A stretch of 64,000 nucleotides of DNA, taken from Marinomonas shanghaiensis. Lineage in GTDB: Bacteria; Pseudomonadota; Gammaproteobacteria; Pseudomonadales; Marinomonadaceae. This document shows positions 18,415-26,820 of this stretch, one piece after another. The stretch covers positions 39,676 through 103,675 of the forward strand of contig NZ_QGOK01000019.1 in assembly GCF_003259175.1 (NCBI RefSeq). Direction: 5' to 3'. The position numbers and the translations under genes were made by a program. The notes beneath the pieces were generated by a model. The model had not been told where the DNA came from. It did no database searches and was given only the letters and a program-made list of their open reading frames with translations. How positions within the stretch are numbered: the stretch's first letter is position 1; each line of letters starts with the position of its first letter.

Positions 18415-18747
18415 TTACATAGACCTCGGTGCGAACATAATAATGGCCATCCCCAAAAGTGCCACTGCAGACCCCACCATATCCCAAGTAGTTGGACGAA
18501 TGCCATCCACAAGCCAGAGCCATACCACCGCCATGAAGATATAAACACCGCCATAGGCCGCATACACTCTCCCAGAGGCTGTTGGGTGCAGTGTCAGCAA
18601 CCAAGCAAATAATGCCAGACTGAGTGCTGCGGGCAACAATAACCAAATAGTTTTTCCTTCTCTCAACCAAAGATAAGGTAAATAACAACCAACAATCTCA
18701 GCCAGTGCAGTCACCATAAAAAGGCCAAGTGTTTTTAACTCAGACAA
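18415..18747 (-). CDS. YnfA/UPF0060 family membrane protein
   Basis: A 110-residue protein with four hydrophobic helices and the family pattern [19 protein letters not shown], then [20 protein letters not shown]. The family resembles small multidrug-resistance efflux pumps in fold and is inner-membrane; some members export quaternary ammonium compounds. Substrate here unknown. Stand-alone gene with GGAG before the ATG. Confidence 0.9.
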   Translation of the reverse strand: MSELKTLGLFMVTALAEIVGCYLPYLWLREGKTIWLLLPAALSLALFAWLLTLHPTASGRVYAAYGGVYIFMAVVWLWLVDGIRPTTWDMVGSAVALLGMAIIMFAPRSM

Positions 18748-19024
18748 AAGAACGCTCCTTTTAATACTCTTATCAAGGCGTCAAACACATAGGTACAAGA
18801 CGAATGCCATTAAAACCATCCTTACTTGCTAGCGTAAAGCCAACTATGCTTCGCTAAAAAATGTCAGTTTACAAGCTAAACGAACATTACAGAACTTTAT
18901 TCAGTGACATTTCTTGAGATGGCTCTATTGAGACGATAGCATTTGGAAGCGTAAAGACAAAAGTGACCTAGCCGATCTATTGTTTACAGATCTACTAGGC
19001 CATTAAAGGTGACAGGATGAATGA
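18748..19024. other. Intergenic stretch with imperfect hairpin
   Basis: No credible gene. An imperfect hairpin at 18967-18999 (CCTAG and GATCT pairing with AGATC and CTAGG) may terminate the leftward YdcZ pair. The rest shows nothing I can name. Confidence 0.4.
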
Positions 19025-19486
19025 TTAAGCGGCTTTTAAACTACGCTTGTTACTCAGATAAATCATTGTGATCGCACCAATTAACAGCAAAATTGCAATG
19101 TATCTATTGCCATCCAATGGAATGACACTGTTCTCTAACCAACCAAAATGATCAATGATTAGACTCATAATTAACTGACCTGAAATAGTACAAACCGTCG
19201 CTGCTGCGATACCAATTTTAGGCACAGCAAACACCACGATAAGCATATACATTACACCAAATAAAGCGCCACTAAGTTGCCACTTAGGCGCACTGAATAG
19301 GGTAGTATCATGACTCGGTTCAAAGAAGAAAAACAATAAGAACGAGATAGCGAAACCAATCACAAATGTCAGCCAAGCACTGGCGATCACCCCCACAGTA
19401 TTCCCTAAGCGGCCATTAATAGAAGATTGCACAGACAGAGCTATGCCACCTAATATCAACATAAACACGGCGAAAAATACGGTCAT
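19025..19486 (-). CDS. YdcZ/DUF606 family half-size transporter, copy 2
   Basis: A small membrane protein of 153 residues with about five hydrophobic helices, of the DUF606/YdcZ branch of the drug/metabolite transporter superfamily. Start ATG at 19486 (MTVFFAVFMLILGGIALS), with TAGGAG eight bases upstream inside the end of the preceding gene. Motifs shared with its neighbour: AAATVCTISGQLIMSLIIDH and FGWL, close to the neighbour's MTSVLLGQIGMSLVIDHYG. The pair probably forms a heterodimer, as do two-gene SMR pumps. Substrate unknown. Confidence 0.87.
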   Translation of the reverse strand: MTVFFAVFMLILGGIALSVQSSINGRLGNTVGVIASAWLTFVIGFAISFLLFFFFEPSHDTTLFSAPKWQLSGALFGVMYMLIVVFAVPKIGIAAATVCTISGQLIMSLIIDHFGWLENSVIPLDGNRYIAILLLIGAITMIYLSNKRSLKAA

Positions 19487-19497
19487 ATTATTTACTC

Positions 19498-19926
19498 CTA
19501 ACTCAACAACCAAAGGGCAGCGACAATCATCACCACAGCCAAAATTCGATACGGATCAATGCCGCGCTTTTCACTGCCCAACAAACCATAATGATCAATC
19601 ACCAGACTCATACCGATTTGCCCTAATAAAACACTGGTCATTGTCATACCGACACCAATAATCGGTGTCGCTATGGTGAGAAAGACCACATAAACCGGAC
19701 CTAAAACGCCGCCGGTTAGCAACCATTTAGGCTGTTTAAACAGTTCCGGCAAATTAGGCTTCGCAAAGAAAACCATAATCAATGACAGCAAGATAGAACC
19801 AATCATAAAAATCGCCAGGGTCGCTGAAAAATGCCCAACTAACTCCCCCAAAGGCCCTAAGAGTCCAGCCTCAATAGACAATCCCATGCCTGCTGCCAAT
19901 ACCAAAAGATACACCATTATTTGCAT
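19498..19926 (-). CDS. YdcZ/DUF606 family half-size transporter, copy 1
   Basis: About 142 residues with five hydrophobic helices, same family as the gene 11 bases downstream. I prefer the ATG at 19926 (MQIMVYLLVLAAGMGLS) because it opens directly with TM1 and has GTGGA upstream; ATG 19959 adds eleven hydrophilic residues. Motif GQIGMSLVIDHYGLLGSEKR matches copy 2. It is divergent from a LysR regulator across a short gap, which suggests control by that regulator. Confidence 0.87.
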   Translation of the reverse strand: MQIMVYLLVLAAGMGLSIEAGLLGPLGELVGHFSATLAIFMIGSILLSLIMVFFAKPNLPELFKQPKWLLTGGVLGPVYVVFLTIATPIIGVGMTMTSVLLGQIGMSLVIDHYGLLGSEKRGIDPYRILAVVMIVAALWLLS

Positions 19927-19964
19927 AAATTTGATTCCACTCGTTTTCGTTGCAGGCATTGTTC

Positions 19965-19982
19965 ATTGATGCTTAAATCAAT
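19965..19982. promoter_or_regulatory. Candidate LysR operator
   Basis: ATTGAT-GCTTAA-ATCAAT is a perfect 6-base inverted repeat in the gap between the ydcZ pair and the divergent lysR gene, which is the expected place and spacing for an autoregulatory LysR-type site. Confidence 0.5.
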
Positions 19983-20015
19983 TCAATAACACAGATAACA
20001 AGTGATAATTGCATT

Positions 20016-20963
20016 ATGAGCATCAAACCCCTTAGAGTTTTTCTTTCCGTCGCCAAAACCGGCAGCTTTGTTGCTGCTGCACGCGAGCTAGATTTACCCC
20101 CCTCTTCTATTTCTCGATACATTTCAGCCTTAGAAGAAGAGCTTGGTCAGCGTCTATTTTATCGACACACGCGTGCGGTAAAACTAACGGAAGTGGGTGC
20201 TTACTATTTCGCTGAAGTGAGGGAAGCATTAACCAGCCTAGATCTGGCGACCGAACACGCTAAAGGCTCACTTCTTACGCCACAAGGTAACTTAAACATT
20301 AATGCGCCTGTTTCATTTGGACGGTTACACCTATCCCAATTAATCTGTCAGTTTCAACAGCGTTATCCAGACATTAACGTCGAGTTAATGCTTACCGATG
20401 CCTATATTGACCCAGTCGCAAATGGCTCGGACATTGTCATTCGCATTGGAGGGTTTGAAGACTCTAGCCTGAATTACCAGGCCATTGCCGATGAACAGTT
20501 CGTTCTGTGCACATCACCGAGTTATCTTGAAAACATAGAAGATAAAATCGACACACTAACTCAACCAAAGCAATTACTCGATTTAAACTGTTTGGTTTAT
20601 AAAGGTAATAATGGACGCCGTAACTGGTTTTTCCGACAAGAAAACAAAACCAAATTTGAATGCATTGAGGTCACTGGTAACTTATGCAGTAACAATGCAG
20701 ATATACTGGTACAGGCCGCTTTAGCTGGCCAAGGGATTATCTTATTTCCACGTTGGCTGGTCTTTCAGCATCTAGTCTCGGGGGAATTAGTTGCCTTGCT
20801 AGAAAACTGGGAAGGATCCGAAAAAGACACTCAACAAAGTATTTATGCTCTCTATCCAGGCAACAGAATGAAATCGTCAAAGGTGGTGTCTTTCTTAGAC
20901 TTTATGGCGGACTTTTTTGGTCGCTCCCAGCCATACTGGGATAAACACTTTATTAGCAAATAA
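20016..20963 (+). CDS. LysR-family transcriptional regulator
   Basis: 315 residues: N-terminal HTH (1-60; FLSVAKTGSFVAAARELDLP, then SSISRYISALEEELGQRLF), linker helix, and an effector domain with FGRLHLSQLICQFQQRYPDI. This is the CrgA/DsdC-like aromatic-substrate branch often divergent from small transporters. It is divergent from the two ydcZ-type genes, with a palindrome between. The ligand is unknown. Confidence 0.93.
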   Translation: MSIKPLRVFLSVAKTGSFVAAARELDLPPSSISRYISALEEELGQRLFYRHTRAVKLTEVGAYYFAEVREALTSLDLATEHAKGSLLTPQGNLNINAPVSFGRLHLSQLICQFQQRYPDINVELMLTDAYIDPVANGSDIVIRIGGFEDSSLNYQAIADEQFVLCTSPSYLENIEDKIDTLTQPKQLLDLNCLVYKGNNGRRNWFFRQENKTKFECIEVTGNLCSNNADILVQAALAGQGIILFPRWLVFQHLVSGELVALLENWEGSEKDTQQSIYALYPGNRMKSSKVVSFLDFMADFFGRSQPYWDKHFISK

Positions 20964-20974
20964 AAAAACAAAAA

Positions 20975-20998
20975 AAGCCAACCTATTGGGGTTGGCTT
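20975..20998. terminator. Bidirectional terminator, lysR and anti-sigma gene
   Basis: AAGCCAACC-tattgg-GGTTGGCTT, 9-base perfect stem, with a run of A on the left giving a U-run on the minus strand. It lies between two convergent genes. Confidence 0.85.
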
Positions 20999-21021
20999 AA
21001 ATGAGCCAAACATAACACGTC

Positions 21022-21786
21022 TTATAGGGACGTTGGATACAGCCTGCCATGAATCGCAGGGCCAGTCGGTACGCCCGTTGGAGAACCACCAGCGGGCTCC
21101 ACACTGATCCCAAACGTCGCATGTCGAATCACCGCAGGATCATAATCGATCCGTTTTTGAATCGGCGCGGCCACATTCGCCAATAAGCCTAAAGAGCGTG
21201 GCGCTGGACCAATTTCATCAGCCTTAATCCACAACTGATAGGTTTTCCCTTCCGCCTGTCCTTGTGCGGTGACCGGGCGGACCGTCAGCTGTCGAGTTTC
21301 AATGTCCAATGACATAATAAAAGCGGGTTGTTGATCGTCCGCTTGAAACACCGCGACAAAAGGCGCATTGACTTGCGCCGGTTGCGTTATTGGCGGTTTC
21401 ACCACCATAAAAAGCGCAAGGCAAGCGGCAATCGCCGAGGCACCAAAGGCGGTGAATCGCCAACGCTGCAGCTTAGCTCGCATGACTGCCATTTCGACAA
21501 TGACAGCAGAAGTGGATGCGCTCATCACCTGACCATTCACCGCGTTATTGTTCGAGCGCTGATCAAGCTTCGCTAAAATATCGTCAAACAAGCCGTCTCT
21601 TGGCTTTGCTTCTTGCACGTAGTCGTTCAAACCTGCAAAGTGTGCTTGCCAGCGAACAATAGCCTCTTCAAGCTCAGGCTCCTTTGTACGCCTAGCTTCT
21701 ACCGCATCACGTTCAACGCTATCCAAAGTACCAAGCACATACTCTGCCGCTAACGTGTGAATAGACATTTCTTCGTCGTTATTCAT
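21022..21786 (-). CDS. RskA-like anti-sigma factor
   Basis: Membrane-bound anti-sigma factor for the adjacent ECF sigma. Cytoplasmic N-terminal part (1-95) with SIHTLAAEYVLGTLDSVER, the zinc-less anti-sigma domain; one TM helix (about 103-122); and an extracytoplasmic RskA domain with YQLWIKADEIGPAPRSLGLL and the tail VEPAGGSPTGVPTGPAIHG. Start ATG at 21786, overlapping the sigma-factor TGA as ATGA, so the two are coupled. About 254 residues. Confidence 0.92.
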   Translation of the reverse strand: MNNDEEMSIHTLAAEYVLGTLDSVERDAVEARRTKEPELEEAIVRWQAHFAGLNDYVQEAKPRDGLFDDILAKLDQRSNNNAVNGQVMSASTSAVIVEMAVMRAKLQRWRFTAFGASAIAACLALFMVVKPPITQPAQVNAPFVAVFQADDQQPAFIMSLDIETRQLTVRPVTAQGQAEGKTYQLWIKADEIGPAPRSLGLLANVAAPIQKRIDYDPAVIRHATFGISVEPAGGSPTGVPTGPAIHGRLYPTSL

Positions 21787-22445
21787 AAGTTCATACAACC
21801 TTGCAGCTGCTTAATGCTGCGATGAAGCCAAGTTTTAATCGTCCCTAGCGGCTGCTCGAAGTGGTCAGCAAGCTCTTGACGGGAGAATCCATCAAGATAG
21901 GCTGCCTTAATCATTTCTGCACGAGGCGATTCAAGCCTACCCAAACACGCTTCTAGTTTTAACAAATCTTGGCTCTTAGTAAAAAAGTCATCTGGTGCCA
22001 TGGAATCGTCTGCAATTAAATCAAAATCCACATCCTCATCACTGTCTGGTAAAGTATTCCTTCGCACTTCATCAATAGTACGATTACGTGCAATGGTGGC
22101 CATCCAAGTAATGGGGGAGGCAAGGCTCGCGTCAAAACTCGCCGCTTTTTCCCATATTCTAAGATAAACCTCTTGCAACACCTCTTCAGACGCAGCTTGA
22201 TTCTTCAAGATACGATAAACAATGCCAAAAAGTTTCCGATGAGTGGATGTATATAACTCAGAGAAAGCAAGACGATCTTCTTGAGCGACTCTAAGCAGCA
22301 AATTCGCCAAAGATTCTGTGGTGTGCTGTTCTGATAATAAAGATTGCTTCATAAGACTCGTATCAATTAAGTATCCACTGAATGACATGTCCGCAGACAC
22401 CACGTTTAATTGTTCACCCCCAAGGTCACGACTGAGCTTAGGCAT
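21783..22445 (-). CDS. ECF RNA polymerase sigma factor (SigK-like)
   Basis: Alternative sigma factor. Region 2 (about 48-115: AFSELYTSTHRKLFGIVYRI, EEVLQEVYLRIWEKAASFD, ITWMATIARNRTIDEVRR) and region 4 (about 160-215: EMIKAAYLDGFSRQELADHF, EQPLGTIKTWLHRSIKQL) are complete. With ATG 22445 it is 220 residues, some 30 more than usual; ATG 22352 (MKQSLLSEQ) gives 189. It is 10 bases after the DKNYY gene and overlaps the anti-sigma gene, so the three form one operon. Stimulus unknown. Confidence 0.93.
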   Translation of the reverse strand: MPKLSRDLGGEQLNVVSADMSFSGYLIDTSLMKQSLLSEQHTTESLANLLLRVAQEDRLAFSELYTSTHRKLFGIVYRILKNQAASEEVLQEVYLRIWEKAASFDASLASPITWMATIARNRTIDEVRRNTLPDSDEDVDFDLIADDSMAPDDFFTKSQDLLKLEACLGRLESPRAEMIKAAYLDGFSRQELADHFEQPLGTIKTWLHRSIKQLQGCMNL

Positions 22446-22455
22446 TTCTCTCTAT

Positions 22456-23532
22456 TTACGGCTCACTCACCTTCTGACCTCTCATATAATAGGCGTTAGC
22501 GTCTTTCGCATCATACTCATGGTCTTCAATATAACCCACTATTTCGAAACTTCTATAATCGACACTATCAAGAACCAACACATTTTCTTCTTCAACGTAG
22601 TAGATCGCGTTTTTATCTCTATAGTAACCCCATCCCAACTCATCAAAAGAGTCAGGATCAGCACCGTTTATTAGGATAGGGGTATCGCTACCCAAATAAT
22701 AAAGGTGACCTTTATCTCGCGCAAAACCATAAGTTGAAAACGCTTCAAAACTATCAATATCGACCTGTAATGTAATGGGTTGGCCATCGTAAAAAATGCG
22801 ATTTTTATCTTTGGCTAACCGATCTGTTAAGGGGATAAAAGAGTGGAAATCAGCCAAATCAACCGAAGTATTGTCATAATAAAGGGTATATTTTTCACCC
22901 ACTTTAGAATAAGTCCAATAAGAATAGCCTTCAAAGTCACCAAACGTTTGGGGATCCAAACCAGCTATGACCTCGCCATTTCGTATCACCTGAGTATCAT
23001 TTAACCAATAAAAATCATACGCAACGATCTTTCCAATTAAATTTTCTAGACGAATGCCTGGAAGCGGTTTGCCGCGAAAATACAGGTACTGATTATCCGC
23101 AGCGTATTGATCCACACTGTAATCATTATGATAGTCTTCGCTCTTATAAGCATTAAAGCTTTCAGCATCCGCACCAACAATAGGATCAGCATTGTAGTAA
23201 ACCGTATTTCCTACAACACCGTAACCGCTATTAGGGATACCTCTTATGACATTCGACATCATCCCAGTGTAACCAAAAAAAGACAGCACAAAAAAAACCA
23301 CAATCGCACTGATTAATGCCAACACAAAGCTGTTAAAGCCAAAATACTTCCCGCCTAAAACACCCAGCAAAAGAAAAATCGTCACCGGATATGACATAAA
23401 AAAGAAAGCAGTAAATATAGCCCCTTTATTATCATCAGCACCTGGTGCGGCAAACATCATAGGTGACATCATCATCACAACAGGCCAATACAAAAGCGCT
23501 AACGTCACAATGATGTTGATAACAATATGCAT
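22456..23532 (-). CDS. DKNYY-repeat membrane protein
   Basis: A protein of 358 residues with three to four N-terminal TM helices (about 1-120) and a repeat domain outside. The repeats carry DKN-x-IYY-like units: AKDKNRIFYDGQP, ARDKGHLYYLGSD, YRDKNAIYYVEEE, AKDANAYYMRGQ, each followed by a D-x-x-S/T-F stretch. The DKNYY family is widespread, predicted extracytoplasmic, and of unknown function. The start is ATG at 23532, with AGGAAGGA upstream. It is the first gene of a unit with the ECF sigma and anti-sigma genes, which is unusual and suggests it senses or belongs to that stress response. Confidence 0.85.
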   Translation of the reverse strand: MHIVINIIVTLALLYWPVVMMMSPMMFAAPGADDNKGAIFTAFFFMSYPVTIFLLLGVLGGKYFGFNSFVLALISAIVVFFVLSFFGYTGMMSNVIRGIPNSGYGVVGNTVYYNADPIVGADAESFNAYKSEDYHNDYSVDQYAADNQYLYFRGKPLPGIRLENLIGKIVAYDFYWLNDTQVIRNGEVIAGLDPQTFGDFEGYSYWTYSKVGEKYTLYYDNTSVDLADFHSFIPLTDRLAKDKNRIFYDGQPITLQVDIDSFEAFSTYGFARDKGHLYYLGSDTPILINGADPDSFDELGWGYYRDKNAIYYVEEENVLVLDSVDYRSFEIVGYIEDHEYDAKDANAYYMRGQKVSEP

Positions 23533-23644
23533 AATATCCTTCCTGAAAAATAAACATGCTTTCACTGCACTGGCAGGGAGGGTATTTTTATATCAAAATA
23601 CGCTTCAACAATCGAATAAAAACCTCTTACCTTAACTCAAAACC

Positions 23645-25426
23645 TTATGCTGTTTTAACCAATGGCCAACCTATAATGAGCACGGCTAGAGTAACCGCCC
23701 CAATAAATATATTCATCGGTATACCCACTCTTAAAAAGTCACTGAATCGATAGCCACCAGGACCATACACCATCAAATTAGTTTGATAACCAAGCGGAGT
23801 CGCAAAGCTCGCCGAAGCCGCCATCATAATAGCGAACACAAAAGGCTCATTATTTAACCCAGCCTTCTCGGTCACCTCTAACACGATAGGCAACATCAAT
23901 ACCGCGGCGGCATTATTCGTAATAGTTTCGGTTAACAAAGACACGGCAACATAGATCAAAACTAACATCAGCCAAGGGGTGCCGCCACTCAGATTAATCA
24001 TATTATGAGCAAGAAATTCCGCCACACCCGTTTTCTGTAACGCCATCCCCAAAGCAAACGAGGCGGCAATAGTAATGATCACCGTTAAATCCAAGCTTTT
24101 TTCTGCCTGACTAATAGAACAGCAGCCTGTGATAATCATTAAACTGGCGCCTATTAACGAAGCATTCAGCATACTAATCAAATCAAAGCCTGCGGCAGCG
24201 ACCACTCCGACCAGAATCGCCCAAGACAACCAAGCTCTATCGTGTCTCGGCGTTTCGGCCTCTAGGTCATTAATCAGCAAAAAATCTTTGTTATAGCGTT
24301 GACGGGTAACAAAAGCCGGTCTGGCCTCCAATAACAGCGTATCCCCCGCTTCTAAATGAATGTTCCCTAAGTTTCCCTTCACCCTCTCGCCATTACGTGC
24401 GACAGCCAACACAACCGCACCATATCGATCACGAAACTTGGCATTTCGAATGTTTTTTCCCAACGCGGTGCAATGAGGCGAGACAACCGCTTCCACTAAA
24501 CAGCGCTCAGCGCGATCTTTATTCAGCGTGCTAACTTCCCCATTGTCCGCGGAAGCCACAATGCCATGGATTCGCAATAAATCCGAAATCGCTTGAGTAT
24601 CGCCAGCAAACACCAAACGGTCTCCACCGTGCAATACTTCTTCTGAGGATACCGCTGTCACAATGGTATCTTGTCGCTCAATTTCAACTAAGTATACACG
24701 CTCCAAATTTCGTAGATTCGCACTTTGAACCGTCTTTCCTACTAAAGGTCCATTTGGGTCTACTGTCACTTCTAACGTAAACTCTCGCAGATTACCAAAC
24801 GCTTGCTTATCGCTACGATCAGGTAGCCATTTGGGCAAAAATACCCAAATGAAAACCATACCAGCCAATGCAACTGGGATACCCACTGCGGTAATAGAAA
24901 ATAAAGAAAAACCAGCGCCTCCAGTAAGCTCTTGGTACTGTCCATTCACTACAAGGTTGGTACTGGTTCCGATAAGCGTCAAAGTACCACCAAGAATCGC
25001 CGTATAACTTAAAGGAATCATCAGTTTGGAAGGAGGTATTTTTATTTTACGAGACCAAGCATGAATAGCAGGGATCATGGTCGCCACGACGGGGGTATTG
25101 TTCAAAAAACCACTCAACACAACCACTGGCGCAAAAATCCGACAAAGAGCAGAGCGTACGGATTTAGGGTGACCCAACGCCTTATTCACCATCAAATCCA
25201 CACCACCGGAACCGTGTATTCCAGCAGCGACCACAAACATGGCTGCCACCGTAATCAGCCCCGCATTAGAAAACCCCGCCAAGGCTTCGGTGCCAGATAA
25301 AATCCCCATCGCACTGAGAATGGTCATTACCGCCATCATGACAAAATGGGGGGCCATTCTTGTGAGTGTTAACAAACTCAATGCCACAACAGTCAACGCT
25401 AGGCAAAACCAACCCTGCCATTCCAT
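23645..25426 (-). CDS. SLC13/DASS-type permease with RCK-C domains
   Basis: 593-residue inner-membrane transporter. N-terminal TM segments include the DASS motif region SGFLNNTPVVATMIPAIHAW and TLIGTSTNLVVNG (the substrate clamp SNT-like motif). Between the TM halves are two soluble TrkA_C/RCK_C domains (about 210-375), as in sulfate/dicarboxylate permeases related to SLT/SdcS. The C-terminal half has TETITNNAAAVLMLPIVLEV and SFATPLGYQTNLMVYGPGGY. Substrate cannot be read; sulfate or a C4-dicarboxylate is likely. Monocistronic-looking. Confidence 0.9.
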   Translation of the reverse strand: MEWQGWFCLALTVVALSLLTLTRMAPHFVMMAVMTILSAMGILSGTEALAGFSNAGLITVAAMFVVAAGIHGSGGVDLMVNKALGHPKSVRSALCRIFAPVVVLSGFLNNTPVVATMIPAIHAWSRKIKIPPSKLMIPLSYTAILGGTLTLIGTSTNLVVNGQYQELTGGAGFSLFSITAVGIPVALAGMVFIWVFLPKWLPDRSDKQAFGNLREFTLEVTVDPNGPLVGKTVQSANLRNLERVYLVEIERQDTIVTAVSSEEVLHGGDRLVFAGDTQAISDLLRIHGIVASADNGEVSTLNKDRAERCLVEAVVSPHCTALGKNIRNAKFRDRYGAVVLAVARNGERVKGNLGNIHLEAGDTLLLEARPAFVTRQRYNKDFLLINDLEAETPRHDRAWLSWAILVGVVAAAGFDLISMLNASLIGASLMIITGCCSISQAEKSLDLTVIITIAASFALGMALQKTGVAEFLAHNMINLSGGTPWLMLVLIYVAVSLLTETITNNAAAVLMLPIVLEVTEKAGLNNEPFVFAIMMAASASFATPLGYQTNLMVYGPGGYRFSDFLRVGIPMNIFIGAVTLAVLIIGWPLVKTA

Positions 25427-25608
25427 TTAAAACGCCTTCTACGTTATAAAAAGAAAGATTCTACCCATTCCCACAAATAACATAAAAGAATATTAAGATT
25501 ATAAATTAGATCAATAAGGAATATAAAATTCACCAAAGACATCACAGCACACAGCAATGCAGGAACAACCTGAGAGCAATATGGCAATACATTCAATGTA
25601 AAGACGAG

Positions 25609-25635
25609 ACCCTCCTCTTTTCCAAAAGGAGGGTT
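25609..25635 (-). terminator. Terminator of hisC
   Basis: ACCCTCCTCTTTT and AAAAGGAGGGT form a stem with a 2-base loop region, between the hisC stop and the next leftward gene. T-run is weak, so confidence is moderate. Confidence 0.6.
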
Positions 25636-25650
25636 CTGGCGACACAGTGG

Positions 25651-26709
25651 TTACAAAGTCTTCAATGCGGCTGTTAGCGCTGACATTTCTGCATCAGTCC
25701 CTATAGTGATACGTAGGTAGTTGCCAATGCGCGGCTTTTTACCAAAATAACGAACCAAAATGCCTTGTTCTTTTAAGGTAAGGTAAATTTGCTCGGCATC
25801 TTTGTCTGGGTGAGTGGCAAAAATAAAATTAGTCGCGGAAGGAACAATACTGAAGCCAAGCGCTTCCAGCTCTTTAACAGACTGTTCACGGGTGGCGATG
25901 GTCTTGTCGCAAATTTCTTTTAAATAGGCTTCATCTTCTACTGCGGCCGTTGCACCCGCCAAAGCAATACGATCAATTGGGTAGGAGTTAAACGAGTTCT
26001 TCAAGCGCTCTAACCCTTCGATCAAATCGGCATGACCTAATGCGTAGCCAACACGAATCCCGGCTAAAGCTCGAGATTTAGACAAGGTTTGTACCACCAA
26101 TAGATTTGGGTATTGGTTAATCAAAGACACCGCGCTTTGCGCACCGAAATCCACATAAGCTTCATCCACTAACACCACCACGTCAGGATTCGCTTTTAAG
26201 ATTGTCTCAATATCAGACAAAGGCAAGGCTTTACCGGTTGGCGCGTTTGGATTGGTTACCACCACACCTGAGACATCTAGGTTTTCATAATCGGCAGGCA
26301 CAATATCAAAATGCTCATTCAGCGGAATCAGTTTTGGTTCGATGCTGTATAAGCCCGCGTACACTTTATAAAAACTGTAGGTAATGTCAGCAAACGCCAA
26401 AGGCTTACCACCGGCAAAGTAGCCCATGAAGGCCAACGCCAATACCTCATCCGAACCATTGCCAACAAACACCTGGTTCGCATCCAACTGATAACTTTTT
26501 GCCAATGCGCTTTTTAGCGTTACAGCATTTGGATCTGGATAAAGACGTAAACGCTCACTTACTTCTGCCGCCATAGCTTCTAAGGCCTTTGGCGATGGAG
26601 AGTATGGGCTCTCATTCGTATTTAACTTAATGTACTTTTTGTCTTGCGGTTGTTCGCCTGGCACATAAGGGTCAAGAGAAGCGATTTTATCTGTCCAAAA
26701 ACGACTCAT
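25651..26709 (-). CDS. hisC: Histidinol-phosphate aminotransferase
   Basis: PLP-dependent aminotransferase of histidine biosynthesis, class I/II fold. Start ATG at 26709 (MSRFWTDKIASLDPYVPGEQ), with GGAG six bases upstream; the earlier in-frame ATG at 26721 adds four residues. 352 residues. The Schiff-base Lys is in VVQTLSKSRALAGIRVGYAL; VTNPNAPTGKALPL and VDEAYVDFGA are PLP contacts. It is isolated from other his genes, and HisC paralogues may also use other aromatic substrates. Confidence 0.94.
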   Translation of the reverse strand: MSRFWTDKIASLDPYVPGEQPQDKKYIKLNTNESPYSPSPKALEAMAAEVSERLRLYPDPNAVTLKSALAKSYQLDANQVFVGNGSDEVLALAFMGYFAGGKPLAFADITYSFYKVYAGLYSIEPKLIPLNEHFDIVPADYENLDVSGVVVTNPNAPTGKALPLSDIETILKANPDVVVLVDEAYVDFGAQSAVSLINQYPNLLVVQTLSKSRALAGIRVGYALGHADLIEGLERLKNSFNSYPIDRIALAGATAAVEDEAYLKEICDKTIATREQSVKELEALGFSIVPSATNFIFATHPDKDAEQIYLTLKEQGILVRYFGKKPRIGNYLRITIGTDAEMSALTAALKTL

Positions 26710-26762
26710 GGAGTGCTCCAATATTTTTCAGCAAAAGTAGAAAGTGCAAAAGACTTCAAATC

Positions 26763-26790
26763 AAATAAGGCCTCAATTGAGGCCTTATTT
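26763..26790 (-). terminator. Terminator of lysS
   Basis: AAATAAGGCCTCAA and TTGAGGCCTTATTT form a perfect palindrome between the lysS stop and the hisC start. Confidence 0.82.
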
Positions 26791-26820
26791 TTTATGTAAC
26801 GTTTTCTACACGGCCAAAGA

